Positions 15,927 to 25,900 of a DNA stretch of 64,000 bases are shown one piece after another (position 1 is the stretch's first letter; every line of letters starts with the position of its first letter). The stretch lies in contig DATBEZ010000013.1 in NCBI GenBank assembly GCA_036558745.1, positions 1-64,000 of the forward strand, given 5' to 3'. The notes under the pieces were generated by a model that made no database searches, was not told the origin of the DNA, and saw only the letters and a list, made by a program, of their open reading frames with translations. The position numbers were made by a program, and so were the translations under genes. This DNA comes from JAMXLJ01 sp036558745. GTDB taxonomy: Bacteria; Actinomycetota; Acidimicrobiia; IMCC26256; JAMXLJ01.

Positions 15927-15932
15927 ACTCTA
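15927..15932 (-). promoter_or_regulatory. -10 box of a leaderless transcript
   Basis: On the minus strand TAGAGT ends 6 bases before ATG 15920, matching the leaderless pattern. Confidence 0.55.
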
Positions 15933-16051
15933 AGTGCCCCGTCGAGTCCCGTCATCGTGCACGTCACCACGGTCGCGAGGGGGGACTCGACGGCATCCGC
16001 CGTTTGTGGGCACCCTGGAGCGGTTCGTGGGCTCGAGACCGGAGGCCAGCG

Positions 16052-17017
16052 GTGAGTCGTGGTGGCACGAAGACGAATGATCGCGACCCGGGCGCGCCCT
16101 TGCGGGCGCGCCGGCTGCGGATCGAGCCGTACGGGATCAAGGTCGGCCCGGTTGGCCATTTCGCCGAGGAGCGGTCACGGCTCGCCGGCTTGCAGTGGAA
16201 GAGCTTCACGGCTCGTCCGCTCGGAGCGACGGTCGGTGCCGAGGTCGGGGGTCTCGAGCTCACGGGCGACCTGACCGACGACGTGGTCACGGAGCTCCGG
16301 CAGGCGCTGTGCGCGTACAAGGTGCTGTTCTTCCGTGACCAGAGGCAGCTCGACGCCGCGGGTCACGTCGCGTTCGCGCGGCGCTTCGGCGAGCTGGAGA
16401 TCCATCCGTTCATCCCGTCGAACACGGACCATCCCGAGCTGGTGCGCTTCGAGAAGTCGCCCGACGTCGGCGGCTACGAGAACGGCTGGCACACCGACGT
16501 CACCTGGCGCGAGCGTCCGTCGATGGGAGCGGTGTTGCGCGCGCTCGTCGTACCAGCATCGGGTGGCGACACGTTGTTCTGCGACATGGCTGCGGTCTAC
16601 GACGGCTTGGACGACGACCTGCGCGAGCGCGTCGACGGCCTGCGCGCGGTCCACGACTACGCGCAGGTCTTCGGGCGGCAGATTCCCGAGGAGGCCAAGG
16701 CCGAGCTGCGCGCGAAGTATCCGCCCGTCGAGCATCCCGTCGTGCGAACGCACCCGGAGACGGGCCGCCGCACGCTGTTCGTGAACCGCTTCTTCACGAC
16801 GCACATCGTCGGCGTCGAACCGGAGGAGAGCGTCGCGCTCATCGACGAGCTGTGCCGTGCCGCGGAGTACCCGGAATACCAGTGCCGCTTCCGCTGGGAG
16901 GTGGACTCGGTGGCGTTCTGGGACAACCGAGCCGTCCAGCACTATGCCGTCAGCGACTACTGGCCGGACGCGCGCATCGTGGAGCGAGCCAGCATCGTCG
17001 GCGATCGACCTGCATGA
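16052..17017 (+). CDS. TauD/TfdA-family Fe(II)/2-oxoglutarate dioxygenase
   Basis: The 321-residue product has the TauD signature: GAEVGGLELTGDL near the N-terminus, KVLFFRDQ, the metal facial triad HxD in GWHTDVTW, the distal His in VQHYAVSDYWP and a following Arg for 2-oxoglutarate. The GTG at 16052 sits behind GGAGGCCAGC. About 45 extra basic residues precede the usual TauD start. Substrates in this family include taurine, alkyl sulfates and aryloxyalkanoates, and none can be assigned here. It precedes a VOC protein by 33 bases and probably shares its mRNA. Confidence 0.9.
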   Translation: MSRGGTKTNDRDPGAPLRARRLRIEPYGIKVGPVGHFAEERSRLAGLQWKSFTARPLGATVGAEVGGLELTGDLTDDVVTELRQALCAYKVLFFRDQRQLDAAGHVAFARRFGELEIHPFIPSNTDHPELVRFEKSPDVGGYENGWHTDVTWRERPSMGAVLRALVVPASGGDTLFCDMAAVYDGLDDDLRERVDGLRAVHDYAQVFGRQIPEEAKAELRAKYPPVEHPVVRTHPETGRRTLFVNRFFTTHIVGVEPEESVALIDELCRAAEYPEYQCRFRWEVDSVAFWDNRAVQHYAVSDYWPDARIVERASIVGDRPA

Positions 17018-17050
17018 GCGAGCCATCGTCGCGACTGTGAGGTGCGGCCC

Positions 17051-17530
17051 ATGAGCCCGGACGAGCCACGGATCGACTTCGACAACCTTCCGACGCCGAG
17101 CGAGGGGTTCGTCGCGACGCTCTTCATCACCGTGCGAAAGGTCGCCGAGTCGCGCCGGTTCTACTCGGAGGTGCTCGGTGGGACGGTCGTCCTTCCGGAG
17201 AACCCGTGCATCGTCAAGCTCGCCAACTCGTGGATCCTCATGAACCCGGGCGGGCCGCCGACCCCCGACAAGCCCGGCATCTCGGTGGTCGACTACGAAC
17301 CGGGTGACACGACGTCGATCTTCTTGAACCTCCGCGTCGCCGACATCCAGGAGTGCTACCGCACATGGAGTGCGCGCGGCGCGCAGTTCGTGACGCCGCC
17401 GATCGACAGGGGCGCGGAGATCCGCTGCTACATGCGCGACCCCGACGGATACCTCATCGAGGTCGGCCAGGCGACCGGCCTGCTCTCCGGTCATCTCGCG
17501 GCCAAGCGGCCGGAAGACCTCCCGGGTTAG
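17051..17530 (+). CDS. VOC-superfamily (glyoxalase-like) protein
   Basis: This 159-residue protein has two beta-alpha-beta-beta-beta halves typical of the VOC fold: LFITVRKVAESRRFYSEVLGG, then FLNLRVADIQECYRTW and a C-terminal YMRDPDGYLIEVGQ with a likely metal-ligand Glu. VOC proteins include dioxygenases, lyases and binding proteins. Its place behind the dioxygenase gene suggests a shared catabolic step, which is inference. ATG 17051 is favoured over GTG 17042. Confidence 0.85.
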   Translation: MSPDEPRIDFDNLPTPSEGFVATLFITVRKVAESRRFYSEVLGGTVVLPENPCIVKLANSWILMNPGGPPTPDKPGISVVDYEPGDTTSIFLNLRVADIQECYRTWSARGAQFVTPPIDRGAEIRCYMRDPDGYLIEVGQATGLLSGHLAAKRPEDLPG

Positions 17531-17537
17531 CGCCCGC

Positions 17538-18122
17538 TCACGATGGCGGCGTGGTTGCGTTGACGACGTGGAACGTCGCTTGCGCCGCGGTGCCCTGCGC
17601 GCCGTGCACCTTCACGACGTAGGTGCCCGCCGGGTCGGTCGTCGACGTGTTGTACGTCGCGGTCACGGCCCCGTCCTCCGACGCGGTGTGCGGCGACCCG
17701 GTGAACGTGCCGGCGGGTTTGTCGATCTCGAAGACGATGACCTCCGACGGCTGCGCGCCGGTGAGGTCGAGTTGGAACGCCTGACCAGGAGGGCCCTGCG
17801 TCGGCTTGACCACGAGCGCGAGGGGCGGGGCCGGCGGGATCAGCAGCGTCTGCCCTTCGGCGACGCGGTTGGCGTCGGGGATGTGGTTGACGAAGAGGAT
17901 GGCGGCGATCGAGACCCGGAAGCGCTTGGCCACGCTCGCCAAGGTGTCTCCGAGCTTCAGCTGGTAACGCCGCAACGCGAGCGTGGTCGGCGTCGTCGGG
18001 GTGGGCGGCGTGGTGCTGGTGGTCGTCACGGCCCGCTGCGAGCGGGACGAGGAGTGCTTCCCGCCCGTGCTGCATGCTCCGATCATGGCTGCGCACGCGA
18101 TCGCGGCGATCACCCGTCGCAT
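17538..18122 (-). CDS. LysM-containing lipoprotein
   Basis: The 194-residue product carries a lipoprotein signal with lipobox I-G-A-C (Cys17), then a Ser/Thr/Pro-rich spacer and a LysM domain (YQLKLGDTLASVAKRF, INHIPDANRVAEGQTLLIPP region, about residues 53-100). A C-terminal Ig-like strand domain ends in GTYVVKVHGAQG. It is expected on the outer face of the cell membrane with LysM holding peptidoglycan. The start is set at ATG 18122, where the signal peptide begins; the ribosome site is weak. Confidence 0.8.
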   Translation of the reverse strand: MRRVIAAIACAAMIGACSTGGKHSSSRSQRAVTTTSTTPPTPTTPTTLALRRYQLKLGDTLASVAKRFRVSIAAILFVNHIPDANRVAEGQTLLIPPAPPLALVVKPTQGPPGQAFQLDLTGAQPSEVIVFEIDKPAGTFTGSPHTASEDGAVTATYNTSTTDPAGTYVVKVHGAQGTAAQATFHVVNATTPPS

Positions 18123-18277
18123 CGTGGTCAGGATGCCACGTCGCCGGCGGGCGCTCCGGGCCCGGCCTCGGAGGCGGCCGAGCAGGAACCGGCCACGCTG
18201 CGCCGCGGTGTTAGCTGCGCATAAGTTGTGGCCTTCCGGGGGTGCGCCGGGGGGCGGCGGGATGGGACGCTGAGCCG

Positions 18278-18940
18278 GTGCGGGTGCTGCTGGTCGAGGA
18301 CGACCTGGCCCTGGCGGACGTGGTCGCACGCGGCCTGCGACGCGAGGCGATCGCGGTCGACGTGGTCTACGACGGGCTCGAGGCGCTCGAGAAGGCCCGG
18401 GCGGTGCCCTACGACGTCGTCGTGCTCGACCGATGGCTGCCGGGTGTGCACGGCGACGTCGTGTGCCGTGAGCTGTGCGCGGCCGGCGCCGGGCCCCGCG
18501 TCCTCATGCTCAGCGCGGCGTCGCTGGTGCAGGACCGCGTCGTCGGGCTCTCCCTCGGCGCTGACGACTACCTCGTGAAGCCGTTCGCGATGGCCGAGCT
18601 GGTGGCACGGATCCGAGCCCTCGACCGGCGGCGACAACAGGCGCGGCCGGTGACGCTGCGCTGGGCGGACGTCAGTGTCGATCCTGCGGGACGCCGTGCG
18701 ATGCGCGGTGAGCGCAACTTGCACCTGACCAACCGGGAGTTCGCCGTGCTCGAGGAGCTGATCGCTGCCGGCGGCGACGTGTTGAGCGCGGAGATGCTCA
18801 TGGAGCGCGTGTGGGACGACGGACTGGATCCGTTCAGCAACATCGTGCGGGTGACCATTCTCACGTTGCGTCGCAAGCTCGGTGATCCTCCGCTCGTCGA
18901 GACCGTCGTGGGCTCGGGCTACCGGATGGTCGAGCCGTGA
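18278..18940 (+). CDS. OmpR/PhoB-family response regulator
   Basis: The 220-residue protein has a receiver domain with acidic pocket VEDD, phospho-acceptor Asp51 (VVVLDRWLPG) and KPF lysine. A winged-helix DNA-binding domain follows (about residues 128-220, ending VVGSGYRMVEP). GTG 18278 aligns exactly with the normal receiver start. The stop overlaps the histidine kinase start by 4 bases (GTGA), so the pair is translationally coupled. Confidence 0.93.
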   Translation: MRVLLVEDDLALADVVARGLRREAIAVDVVYDGLEALEKARAVPYDVVVLDRWLPGVHGDVVCRELCAAGAGPRVLMLSAASLVQDRVVGLSLGADDYLVKPFAMAELVARIRALDRRRQQARPVTLRWADVSVDPAGRRAMRGERNLHLTNREFAVLEELIAAGGDVLSAEMLMERVWDDGLDPFSNIVRVTILTLRRKLGDPPLVETVVGSGYRMVEP

Positions 18941-20142
18941 GCTTCCGGATGCGCATCGCGCTGCTCACCGCGGCTGCGCTCCTCGTCGCGGGGTCGATTG
19001 CGCTGCTCGTCAACGCGCTCACCTATGAGCACACGATCTACCGCACGCCGGAAGACCTGACCTCAGCGATGCTCTCGAAGTTCCACGTGACCCGGAGCGA
19101 GGCCGAGGCGTACGTGCGCGCGCACCCGGATTCGGTGTTCAACAACAATCCCGAGAAGTCCGTCCGGCCCGGCATGCCGTCGGTCAACGAGGTATTCCGG
19201 CAGGTGCAGCGTGATGCACGAAACGATGCCGTCCGACGGTCACGGCTCCTCACCGCGGTCGCGCTGGGGCTGCTCGCCATCGTGACGGGCATCGTGGGCT
19301 GGGTGATCGCGGGTCGCGTGCTGCGCCCGGTCCGGCTCATCACGAGACGGGCGCGGTCGGCGTCGGCCGACGATCTGGACGCGCGGGTCGCGCTGGAAGG
19401 ACCCGACGACGAGATGAAGGTCCTGGCGGACACGTTCGACTCGATGCTCGACCGGCTCCAGCGGTCCTTCGCCGCCCAGCGGCGCTTCTCGGCCCAGGTA
19501 TCCCACGAGCTCCGCACGCCCCTCGCGGTCGTGCGCGGCGAGACCGAGCTGCTCGCCGGAACCGATCTCGACGTGGACGCCCGACGCTCGGTGGAGAGCA
19601 TCCGGAGCGCGAGCGAACGGGCCGAACGGATCGTCACGCGGTTGCTGGAGCTCGCCCGCAGCACGAGCGGTGACGTCGCGCGCGAACCGATCGCGCTCGA
19701 TGCGCTCGTCGGTGACGTCATCGGCGAGCTGGTCGAAGCCGACCACTGGCGGCGACTCGAGGTGGACCTGGAGCTCGCGCCCGCGTCGATCAGAGGAGAT
19801 GTCACGCTGATCGACTCGCTCGTGCGCAACGTGGCGGAGAACGCGGCGCGACACAACCGTCCCGACGGGTGGGTGCGCATCACCGTTCGTGAGTCCGACG
19901 GCCGCGCCGTGCTCGTCGTGGCCAACTCCACGACGCGGCCCGGCGAGCCGGAGATGGGTGTCGGTCTCTCGCTTGCGAGCGCGATCGCGGACGCGCACGG
20001 CGCGCAGCTGGATCAGACCCTCAGCGAGCCCGGCTCGTTGGTGACATCGCTGTCCTTTCCGGCGCCGAGCGCCGAGGACGAGCCGCCTCGACGCGCGGAG
20101 TCGCGAGCCGGCGCTTCACCGCGCGTGGCCGCGGACGCCTAA
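18937..20142 (+). CDS. Membrane sensor histidine kinase
   Basis: The 401-residue kinase has an N-terminal transmembrane helix (residues about 5-27), a periplasmic loop of about 75 residues and a second helix near 105-127. A HAMP segment follows (about 128-180), then the HisKA domain with phospho-His190 in SHELRTPLA. The ATPase domain has an N box (NVAENAARHNRP) and a G box (GVGLSLASAIA). The usual D-x-G-x-G box is degenerate (VANSTTRPGE), so ATP binding may be unusual. It is the partner of the response regulator directly upstream; the stimulus is unknown. Confidence 0.9.
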   Translation: MSFRMRIALLTAAALLVAGSIALLVNALTYEHTIYRTPEDLTSAMLSKFHVTRSEAEAYVRAHPDSVFNNNPEKSVRPGMPSVNEVFRQVQRDARNDAVRRSRLLTAVALGLLAIVTGIVGWVIAGRVLRPVRLITRRARSASADDLDARVALEGPDDEMKVLADTFDSMLDRLQRSFAAQRRFSAQVSHELRTPLAVVRGETELLAGTDLDVDARRSVESIRSASERAERIVTRLLELARSTSGDVAREPIALDALVGDVIGELVEADHWRRLEVDLELAPASIRGDVTLIDSLVRNVAENAARHNRPDGWVRITVRESDGRAVLVVANSTTRPGEPEMGVGLSLASAIADAHGAQLDQTLSEPGSLVTSLSFPAPSAEDEPPRRAESRAGASPRVAADA

Positions 20143-20420
20143 CCCCAGATTTACGGCCTGATCCGTAGGCTGCGGCCCGTGCGGTGAGCCGCACCGAAGT
20201 GAACCATCCGGCCACGCCCGTCGCGTGGCCGTTCCCTGTGTGCGCGTCTGCCACGCGTGCGCACGAGCGGACTCGACCCGGAACGACGCACGCCATGGCC
20301 CGCAACCCTCGAGCTGAACCGGCGACCCACGAGGATTCCCGGATCATCGGCGAGTCGGCCCGGCGCGCGCGTCGGCGTGGTCGGCGATCGGGTTCGCGCC
20401 GGGGGGGTCACCGCGTCGTC
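20143..20420. other. Intergenic region with possible promoter and hairpin
   Basis: A TAGGCT box at 20166-20171 is followed by GTGCGG-TGAG-CCGCAC, a short perfect-stem hairpin. A frame opening at GTG 20184 runs into the 33-residue membrane peptide at 20421, but its first 79 residues look non-coding. I see no other gene here. Confidence 0.4.
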
Positions 20421-20522
20421 ATGACCGACAAGCTCCGACTCGCGCTCGCCGTCGCGTTGGCCGCCTTCCTCGTCGTCGGAACCCTGCTCCTCGTCTTCGG
20501 CCCGCCGCTGTCGGTGCGCTGA
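20421..20522 (+). CDS. Tiny single-pass membrane protein
   Basis: A 33-residue frame (ATG 20421) encodes a short charged start and one hydrophobic helix (LALAVALAAFLVVGTLLLVF). Similar single-helix peptides are common in actinobacteria and easily missed. Support is limited to the clean hydrophobic helix and a G-rich upstream stretch. Confidence 0.4.
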   Translation: MTDKLRLALAVALAAFLVVGTLLLVFGPPLSVR

Positions 20523-20628
20523 TCGAGGCGCGCTCTGTCGCGTGCCGCAGGGTGCCAGGGCGGCGCCGTGGGGTTGCTGCCGGGAAGCGGGGGGTAACAA
20601 CGAGCAGCCGAGAGGAAGGGAGCAACTC

Positions 20629-20778
20629 ATGTTGTTCGACATCGTCGTCGCGCTGCTCATCACCGCGCTTGCGGTCATCCTGGGCATCACGGTTCACCCG
20701 GTGTTGTTCTTCCTGATCGCGCTGGCGGTCGTGTACCTCGTGGCGCGTCACTCGTCGCGCACACCCCATCGGGTCTGA
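20629..20778 (+). CDS. Small two-helix membrane protein
   Basis: The 49-residue product begins at ATG 20629, preceded by a strong AGGAAGGGAG. It has two hydrophobic segments (IVVALLITALAVILGI and VLFFLIALAVVYLVA) separated by HP, then a short basic tail. It is probably a stress- or envelope-linked small membrane protein; no family name can be given. Confidence 0.65.
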   Translation: MLFDIVVALLITALAVILGITVHPVLFFLIALAVVYLVARHSSRTPHRV

Positions 20779-20848
20779 CCCCGTTACCTCGCGGCGCGGG
20801 CCCGCGATGACGAGGCGGGAGGCAAGGCCCGCGCCCAGCCTCCCAGCG

Positions 20849-20881
20849 CGGCCCCCGGCCAGCCCAGCGGTCCGGGGGCCG
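20849..20881. terminator. GC-rich hairpin between convergent genes
   Basis: CGGCCCCCGG and CCGGGGGCCG form a perfect 10-bp stem with a 13-base loop. It lies between the small membrane gene ending at 20778 and the oxidoreductase ending at 20905, so it can end transcripts from both sides. There is no T-run, as is usual in such genomes. Confidence 0.6.
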
Positions 20882-20904
20882 TGCCGTGCCCGGACGCTCT
20901 CCGT

Positions 20905-22977
20905 TCAGGGCAGGTAGTAGCCCGCGATGCGGTGATGACGGGGTCGGCCGCGCACCGCGTTCGCGGCTTGTAGGCCCGAGAGGACGGCGCCCTCGATGCA
21001 TCCCGCGTTGAGGCCCGAGTCCGTCCAGTCGCCGGCGAGGACCAGGTTGTCGAAGCCGCTCTCGTCCGAGCGCAGCCGGTAGCGGTCGCTGCCCGGCACC
21101 GACAGCACGTATCGATCGGAAGGATCGACGTTCGCGGTCCAGTACTGGGTGTCGAACGCGCGTGCGTCGTGCTCGCCGGTCTGGCCGCACAACAGCTCCC
21201 AGCGGAAGCCTTCGGGACCCACGACGTCGGGCAGGAGGTGCGAGAAGTGGTCGCGCAGGAAGCGCAGCGCTTCCCGGCGCGTCTGCTCGTGGGCGCGCCG
21301 AGCCTCGTCGGCGCCGATCCGACCGTCGCGACACGGTGCTTCCAGCACACCGCAGAAGTACGCGATCGTCCCGGGCTGCTCGTCGGCGGGCCACTGCTCG
21401 GCGTCGATCAGCTGGGGCATCGACGCCCAGGTGCTGAACGGCTGCTCGTACGCGCTGATCGTCACGCCGGGATGGTGCCAGCCGAGCGACGGCTCGTCGT
21501 CGCGCAGCCAGACCTGGAACGCCTGGGTTGCGACGGTTCGGATGTTGGCGACCATGTCCCGCCATTCGGCGCGCGCCGCGAGCAGCTCGCGACACACGGT
21601 CGGCGCCATGCCGAGCGAGATCGCGAGCACGACACTGTCGAAGTCGTCCCCGCGGTGCAGCACGCGGCGCTCCGCGCCCGGCCGGTCGCACCACTGCTTC
21701 TCGAACGGCACGTCGGCGACCGTGTCGCCCTCGGCGAGCTGCGCCGTGAGCGGACGGTCGGGGAAGCAGGGGAGGTCCCCGACGCGGACGAGTGGGTCGT
21801 AGCGGGCGCGGCCCGGTGTCAGGTTCACCTGGCGCTCCAGCGTGATCGCGTCGATGCCGAGACCGTCGTTCCCGACGTGGAGCGCCTCGATGCGGTGGAA
21901 GAACTCGAACTGCACGCCACGCGCTTCGAGCACCTGGTACAGCGGCGCGAAGACGACGTCGCCCATGCCGGCCGTCATCTTCCAGAAGAGCGCACCCTTG
22001 TAGTCGAAGAGCATCTTGCCGCTGAGGAACACCGCGAGGCCCGCGGCGAACCGCGGACGTTTCGGATCGGCGTTCTCGTAGCCGAAGACGAGGTCGTAGA
22101 GCCCGCGTACGAGCGCGAGGTCGGCGACGGTCTCGGAGGCGCCGTGCGCGAGCACCCATTCGAGGAAGTCGGCGTCGTTGATGGCGCGAAAGCCCATCGG
22201 GTTCGAGATGAGGTCCTCGGCCAGGATGCCGCGCACGACCGCCGTGACGAGCGAGATCAGGCCCCAGCTCCGGCGGAGCTCGGGTCCGTCCGTCGCGCCG
22301 TCACCGATCGACGAGCGGATCGCGGCGAGCACGTCGTCGAGCCCGCGCAGCAACGCGCTCTCGTCGCGGTTGGCTCCCGCGTCTGCGCGCGCGGCTTCGA
22401 GCAGGGCGCCCAGCCCGGCCGCCGCAACCGCAGCTCCGAGCCGGCTCGACGACCCCGCGGACCCGCGCGGCGCGGGGTCGGGGAGCGAGCGCAGGAAGTC
22501 GAGGATCAGGAGGGCGGCGCGCGCGACGAACTCGACGGCCGTGAGCGCGCGACCCTCTGTCGGGTCGCCCGGCAGTTGCGCGTTGGTGCTGAACGTCGCG
22601 AGCCAGTGGCGCCACGCGCCGTCGTGCACGTCCTCGAGCCCGAGCGAGGGCGCGGGGATCATGGCGTCGTGCCACGACTGCAGACGTGCGGTCGAGTCGG
22701 TCGTGGGGCGGTCGAGCTCGGTGTAGCACTCGCGGAGCAGCCGGAACGCGTTGTCGTAGGAGCCGAGCCAGATGTGGAGTCCGTGCTCCTCGATGCGTCC
22801 GAAGGCACCCCGGCTGCTCGCGCCCTTCCCGCCGAGGCGCCAGCCGCGCTGATACACGGTGATCGACTCGAACTCCTCGCGCCAACCCGGCTCGCTCAGT
22901 CGCCATGCGGCCGCCAGTCCCGCCATCCCACCGCCGAGCACGGCGACGCGATCCCGACGCCGGCCGCCCCCGCTCAC
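20905..22977 (-). CDS. FAD-dependent amine-oxidase / phytoene-desaturase-like oxidoreductase
   Basis: The 690-residue protein has an N-terminal dinucleotide-binding motif (VAVLGGGMAGLAAAWRL). The next conserved block is RGWRLGGKGASSRG, and the C-terminal FAD-contact block is LVLAGDWTDSGLNAGCIEGAVLSG. It is longer than typical phytoene desaturases (about 500), with extra helical sequence in the middle (residues about 170-290). GTG 22977 overlaps the stop of the upstream cyclase/ATPase gene by 4 bases. With the polyprenyl synthase in the same locus, a role in oxidising an isoprenoid is plausible but not shown. Confidence 0.85.
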   Translation of the reverse strand: MSGGGRRRDRVAVLGGGMAGLAAAWRLSEPGWREEFESITVYQRGWRLGGKGASSRGAFGRIEEHGLHIWLGSYDNAFRLLRECYTELDRPTTDSTARLQSWHDAMIPAPSLGLEDVHDGAWRHWLATFSTNAQLPGDPTEGRALTAVEFVARAALLILDFLRSLPDPAPRGSAGSSSRLGAAVAAAGLGALLEAARADAGANRDESALLRGLDDVLAAIRSSIGDGATDGPELRRSWGLISLVTAVVRGILAEDLISNPMGFRAINDADFLEWVLAHGASETVADLALVRGLYDLVFGYENADPKRPRFAAGLAVFLSGKMLFDYKGALFWKMTAGMGDVVFAPLYQVLEARGVQFEFFHRIEALHVGNDGLGIDAITLERQVNLTPGRARYDPLVRVGDLPCFPDRPLTAQLAEGDTVADVPFEKQWCDRPGAERRVLHRGDDFDSVVLAISLGMAPTVCRELLAARAEWRDMVANIRTVATQAFQVWLRDDEPSLGWHHPGVTISAYEQPFSTWASMPQLIDAEQWPADEQPGTIAYFCGVLEAPCRDGRIGADEARRAHEQTRREALRFLRDHFSHLLPDVVGPEGFRWELLCGQTGEHDARAFDTQYWTANVDPSDRYVLSVPGSDRYRLRSDESGFDNLVLAGDWTDSGLNAGCIEGAVLSGLQAANAVRGRPRHHRIAGYYLP

Positions 22978-25900
22978 CGTTCGTCGGTGACGACCGCGCG
23001 GGCGTGGGCGAGCTCGGGATACGCGGCGTCGGTGGGGAAGTGGCGCATTGCGGCGTCGAGCTCGTCGATGCAGGACCGATCGCGTCGAATCAGATCGAGC
23101 GCGATCCGGAGCTCGAAGAGGTGCGCGCACTGCTCGCGCGCGGTCTCCAGCGCGTCGTGCAGCCTGGCCGACACCTCGCAACCGTCGGTGCTGAGCCCCG
23201 CGGCGCGGCGCAGCGTCTCGGCGTCGTAGAAGTGCATGCCGGTCGACTTCGCGAGCGCGAGCGACGCCTCGTAGTGCGAGCGCGCTGCGGACCGATCGCC
23301 TGCCGCAGCCGTGATGTCGCCGAGGACGGTCCAGTAGAAGGGGAGCATCGCCTTCAGGTCGAACTGGTCCCACGCACCGATGAGGCCCTGGATCATGCCC
23401 GCGTGCGTCTGGAGCGCGGTCGCGTCCGGTGCCGGCCCGTGCAGCTCGTCCAACGCGTTGAGCGTGGTCTGCTCGGTCACCGCGACGAGCGTCCAGTGGT
23501 CGAAGCCGTGCTCGGTCGCGAGGTTCATCAACCGCGCGACCGCGTCGTGGGCGCCCTCGAAGTCACGGCACTCCACGCGCATCCAGCACGTGAACGCGAG
23601 GACGTAGCCGGCGCTGAACGGCCCCTGGGGGAACGCGAGGGCCGCGGCGCGATCGGTGGCGTCGCGGACGGCTTCGTGGGTGCCCGACCAGTCCCCGCAC
23701 ACGAAGCGCGCCAGCGCGAGGTGGGTGTCGATCGAGACCTTGGGATCCATCGGGTTCAACCACGACGACTCGACCTCGTCGTCGCGCCCCATCCCGCGTG
23801 CTTCCACCCCCGCGGCTTCCAGCTGTGAGCGGGCGCGGTCGAATCGGCCCGCGTACCAGTCGATCATCCCGAACCCGGCGGTGTTGAACGGCATCCAGAA
23901 CTCGCGCGCGCCGGTCAACGCGGGTCGCAGGATCGTGAGCACCTGGTGCGCGCGCTCGAGCTCGCCGCGGCTCACGAAGTAGCCCCAGAGGACGATGAGC
24001 GTCCGGAACATCTCTTCGTCCGCGGCGTCGAGTCCGGCGAGGGTGAGACAGCGGCCATAGTCGGCCGCCGCCGCCGTGCTCGCGTTCCCTTCCATCGACG
24101 TCGCCAGGAACCCCCGTCGCAGGCGCAGCTCCACTTCACGGCGGTCTCGTGCCGCGCCGGCCGCGAGACCGTCGACGTTCTCGACTGCCTTGGTGAGGCT
24201 CGCCCGGGCCTCGTCGAGCGCGCCCCGCCGGCGGGCGTCGTCGGCGGCGTGCTCGAACGCGTCGGCGGCCGCGGCGCTCCGGCCCCCGCGCTCGAAGTGG
24301 TCGGCGACGAGACGCCAGTCGACGATGTCGGTCGCGGCATGACGTCGCACGAGCGCGTCACCGACGCGACCGTGGAGCTGACGCCGTTTGGTCGGAGGCT
24401 GCAGCTCGTACGCGACCTCGCGCAGCAGCTCGTGACGGAAGCGACTCCGCGACGCTCCGTCCGGTTCCAGGACCTGCTCCGTGTACAGCGACTCCAGCGC
24501 GCGCGCGAGGTCCGTCCCACTCATGTCGACGACGTCGGCGAGGAGCGCGTGGTCGACCTCCCGACCGATCGTCGCCGCCGCGCCGGCGATCGGCGCGACG
24601 GTGGGCGTCGCGTACAGCCGGGCGACGAAGAGCTCGTAGAGCAGGTCGGGCACGGCGCCGTTGGCACCCGGCGCCGCCGGGTCTGCTCCTGCGGCCATGA
24701 CCCGCGCGTCGCCGGCGCCTTCCGTCGCGGGCGTCGTCGCGGCCACGCGGGCGAGCTCCTCCAGGTAGAGCGGAACCCCGTCGGCGCGCGTGACGAGCGC
24801 GCGACGGGCGGCGTCGTCACCCGTCGCGAGACCGAGGGCGTCGAGCAGGACGAGGCTCTCGGGCGTCGACAGCGGCTCGACGTCCAGCACGTCGGCTCCG
24901 CTCGGCGGCGGGACCTCGGGGCGTGCGGTCATCACGACGAGGAGGCGGACGGGCGCGCGTCCGGCGAGCCGATCGAGGGACGCGCGGGTCGCCGCGTCGT
25001 ACCAGTGGAGGTCCTCGGCGAGGAGCACGGCGGGCGAGGGCGCGAGACACGCGACGAGGTACTCGTCGACCGCGTTGACGATCTCGTCGTGCAGCTTGCG
25101 GGCATCCGACGCCGCGGGCTCGTAGCCCGCGGCCGGCTGCAGCCCGAGCACCGGTGCCAGCAGCGGGACGAGACGACCCGCGTCGAGTCCGACGCCATTG
25201 AGGTCCTCGCGCAGCCGCGCGAGACGCTCGACACCGTCGGCCGCGGCGTCGATCCCGGCCCGCTGCTCGACGAGCGACCGGATGGGATGGAACCCGCTCT
25301 CGACGTGGAACGGCGAACCGGAGAGCTCGAGCACCGTCGCGCCCTCGCGACGAGCGGTCTCGACGAGCGCGCCGGCCAGCCGCGTCTTGCCGATACCGGC
25401 CTCGCCGCGGAGCATCACGACGGCGGGACGCAACGCGCTGCCGTCGCGAACCTCACGCCAGGTGCGCAGGAGCCGTTCCAGCTCGGTCACGCGTCCGACG
25501 AGGTCCGGCGTCGCCATCGAGCGGCGCGGTGCCGGGCTCGCTTCGCGCTCGACGCGAAGCGGCTGGAGCGGTTCGGCCATGCCCTTCACCGGCTGGGCGT
25601 GCTGCGGGGCGAAGACGAACGCGTCGCCTGCGAGCTCCGCGACATCCTTGGAGACGACGACGGTTCCCGGCTCGGCCAGTGTCTGCAGCCGGGCGGCGAC
25701 GTTCGCGGCGAGGCCGTACACGTCCCCGTCCTCCTCGAGGTACACGATGCCGCGGTGCACCGCGACGCGGACGTCGAGCGCCTCGCCGACCTGTCGCTGC
25801 GTGGTCGCAGAGAGCTCGTGCACGGCCCGGACGATGTCGAGCCCGGCCCGAATCGCGCGTTCGACGTCATTGCCGTGCGCGCGCGGCACCCCGAACAACG

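Noticed and set aside
20184..20522. 112-residue frame ending in the tiny membrane peptide
   Set aside because: The first 79 residues are Arg/Pro-rich with no pattern; only the terminal membrane helix looks real, so the short start at 20421 is used.
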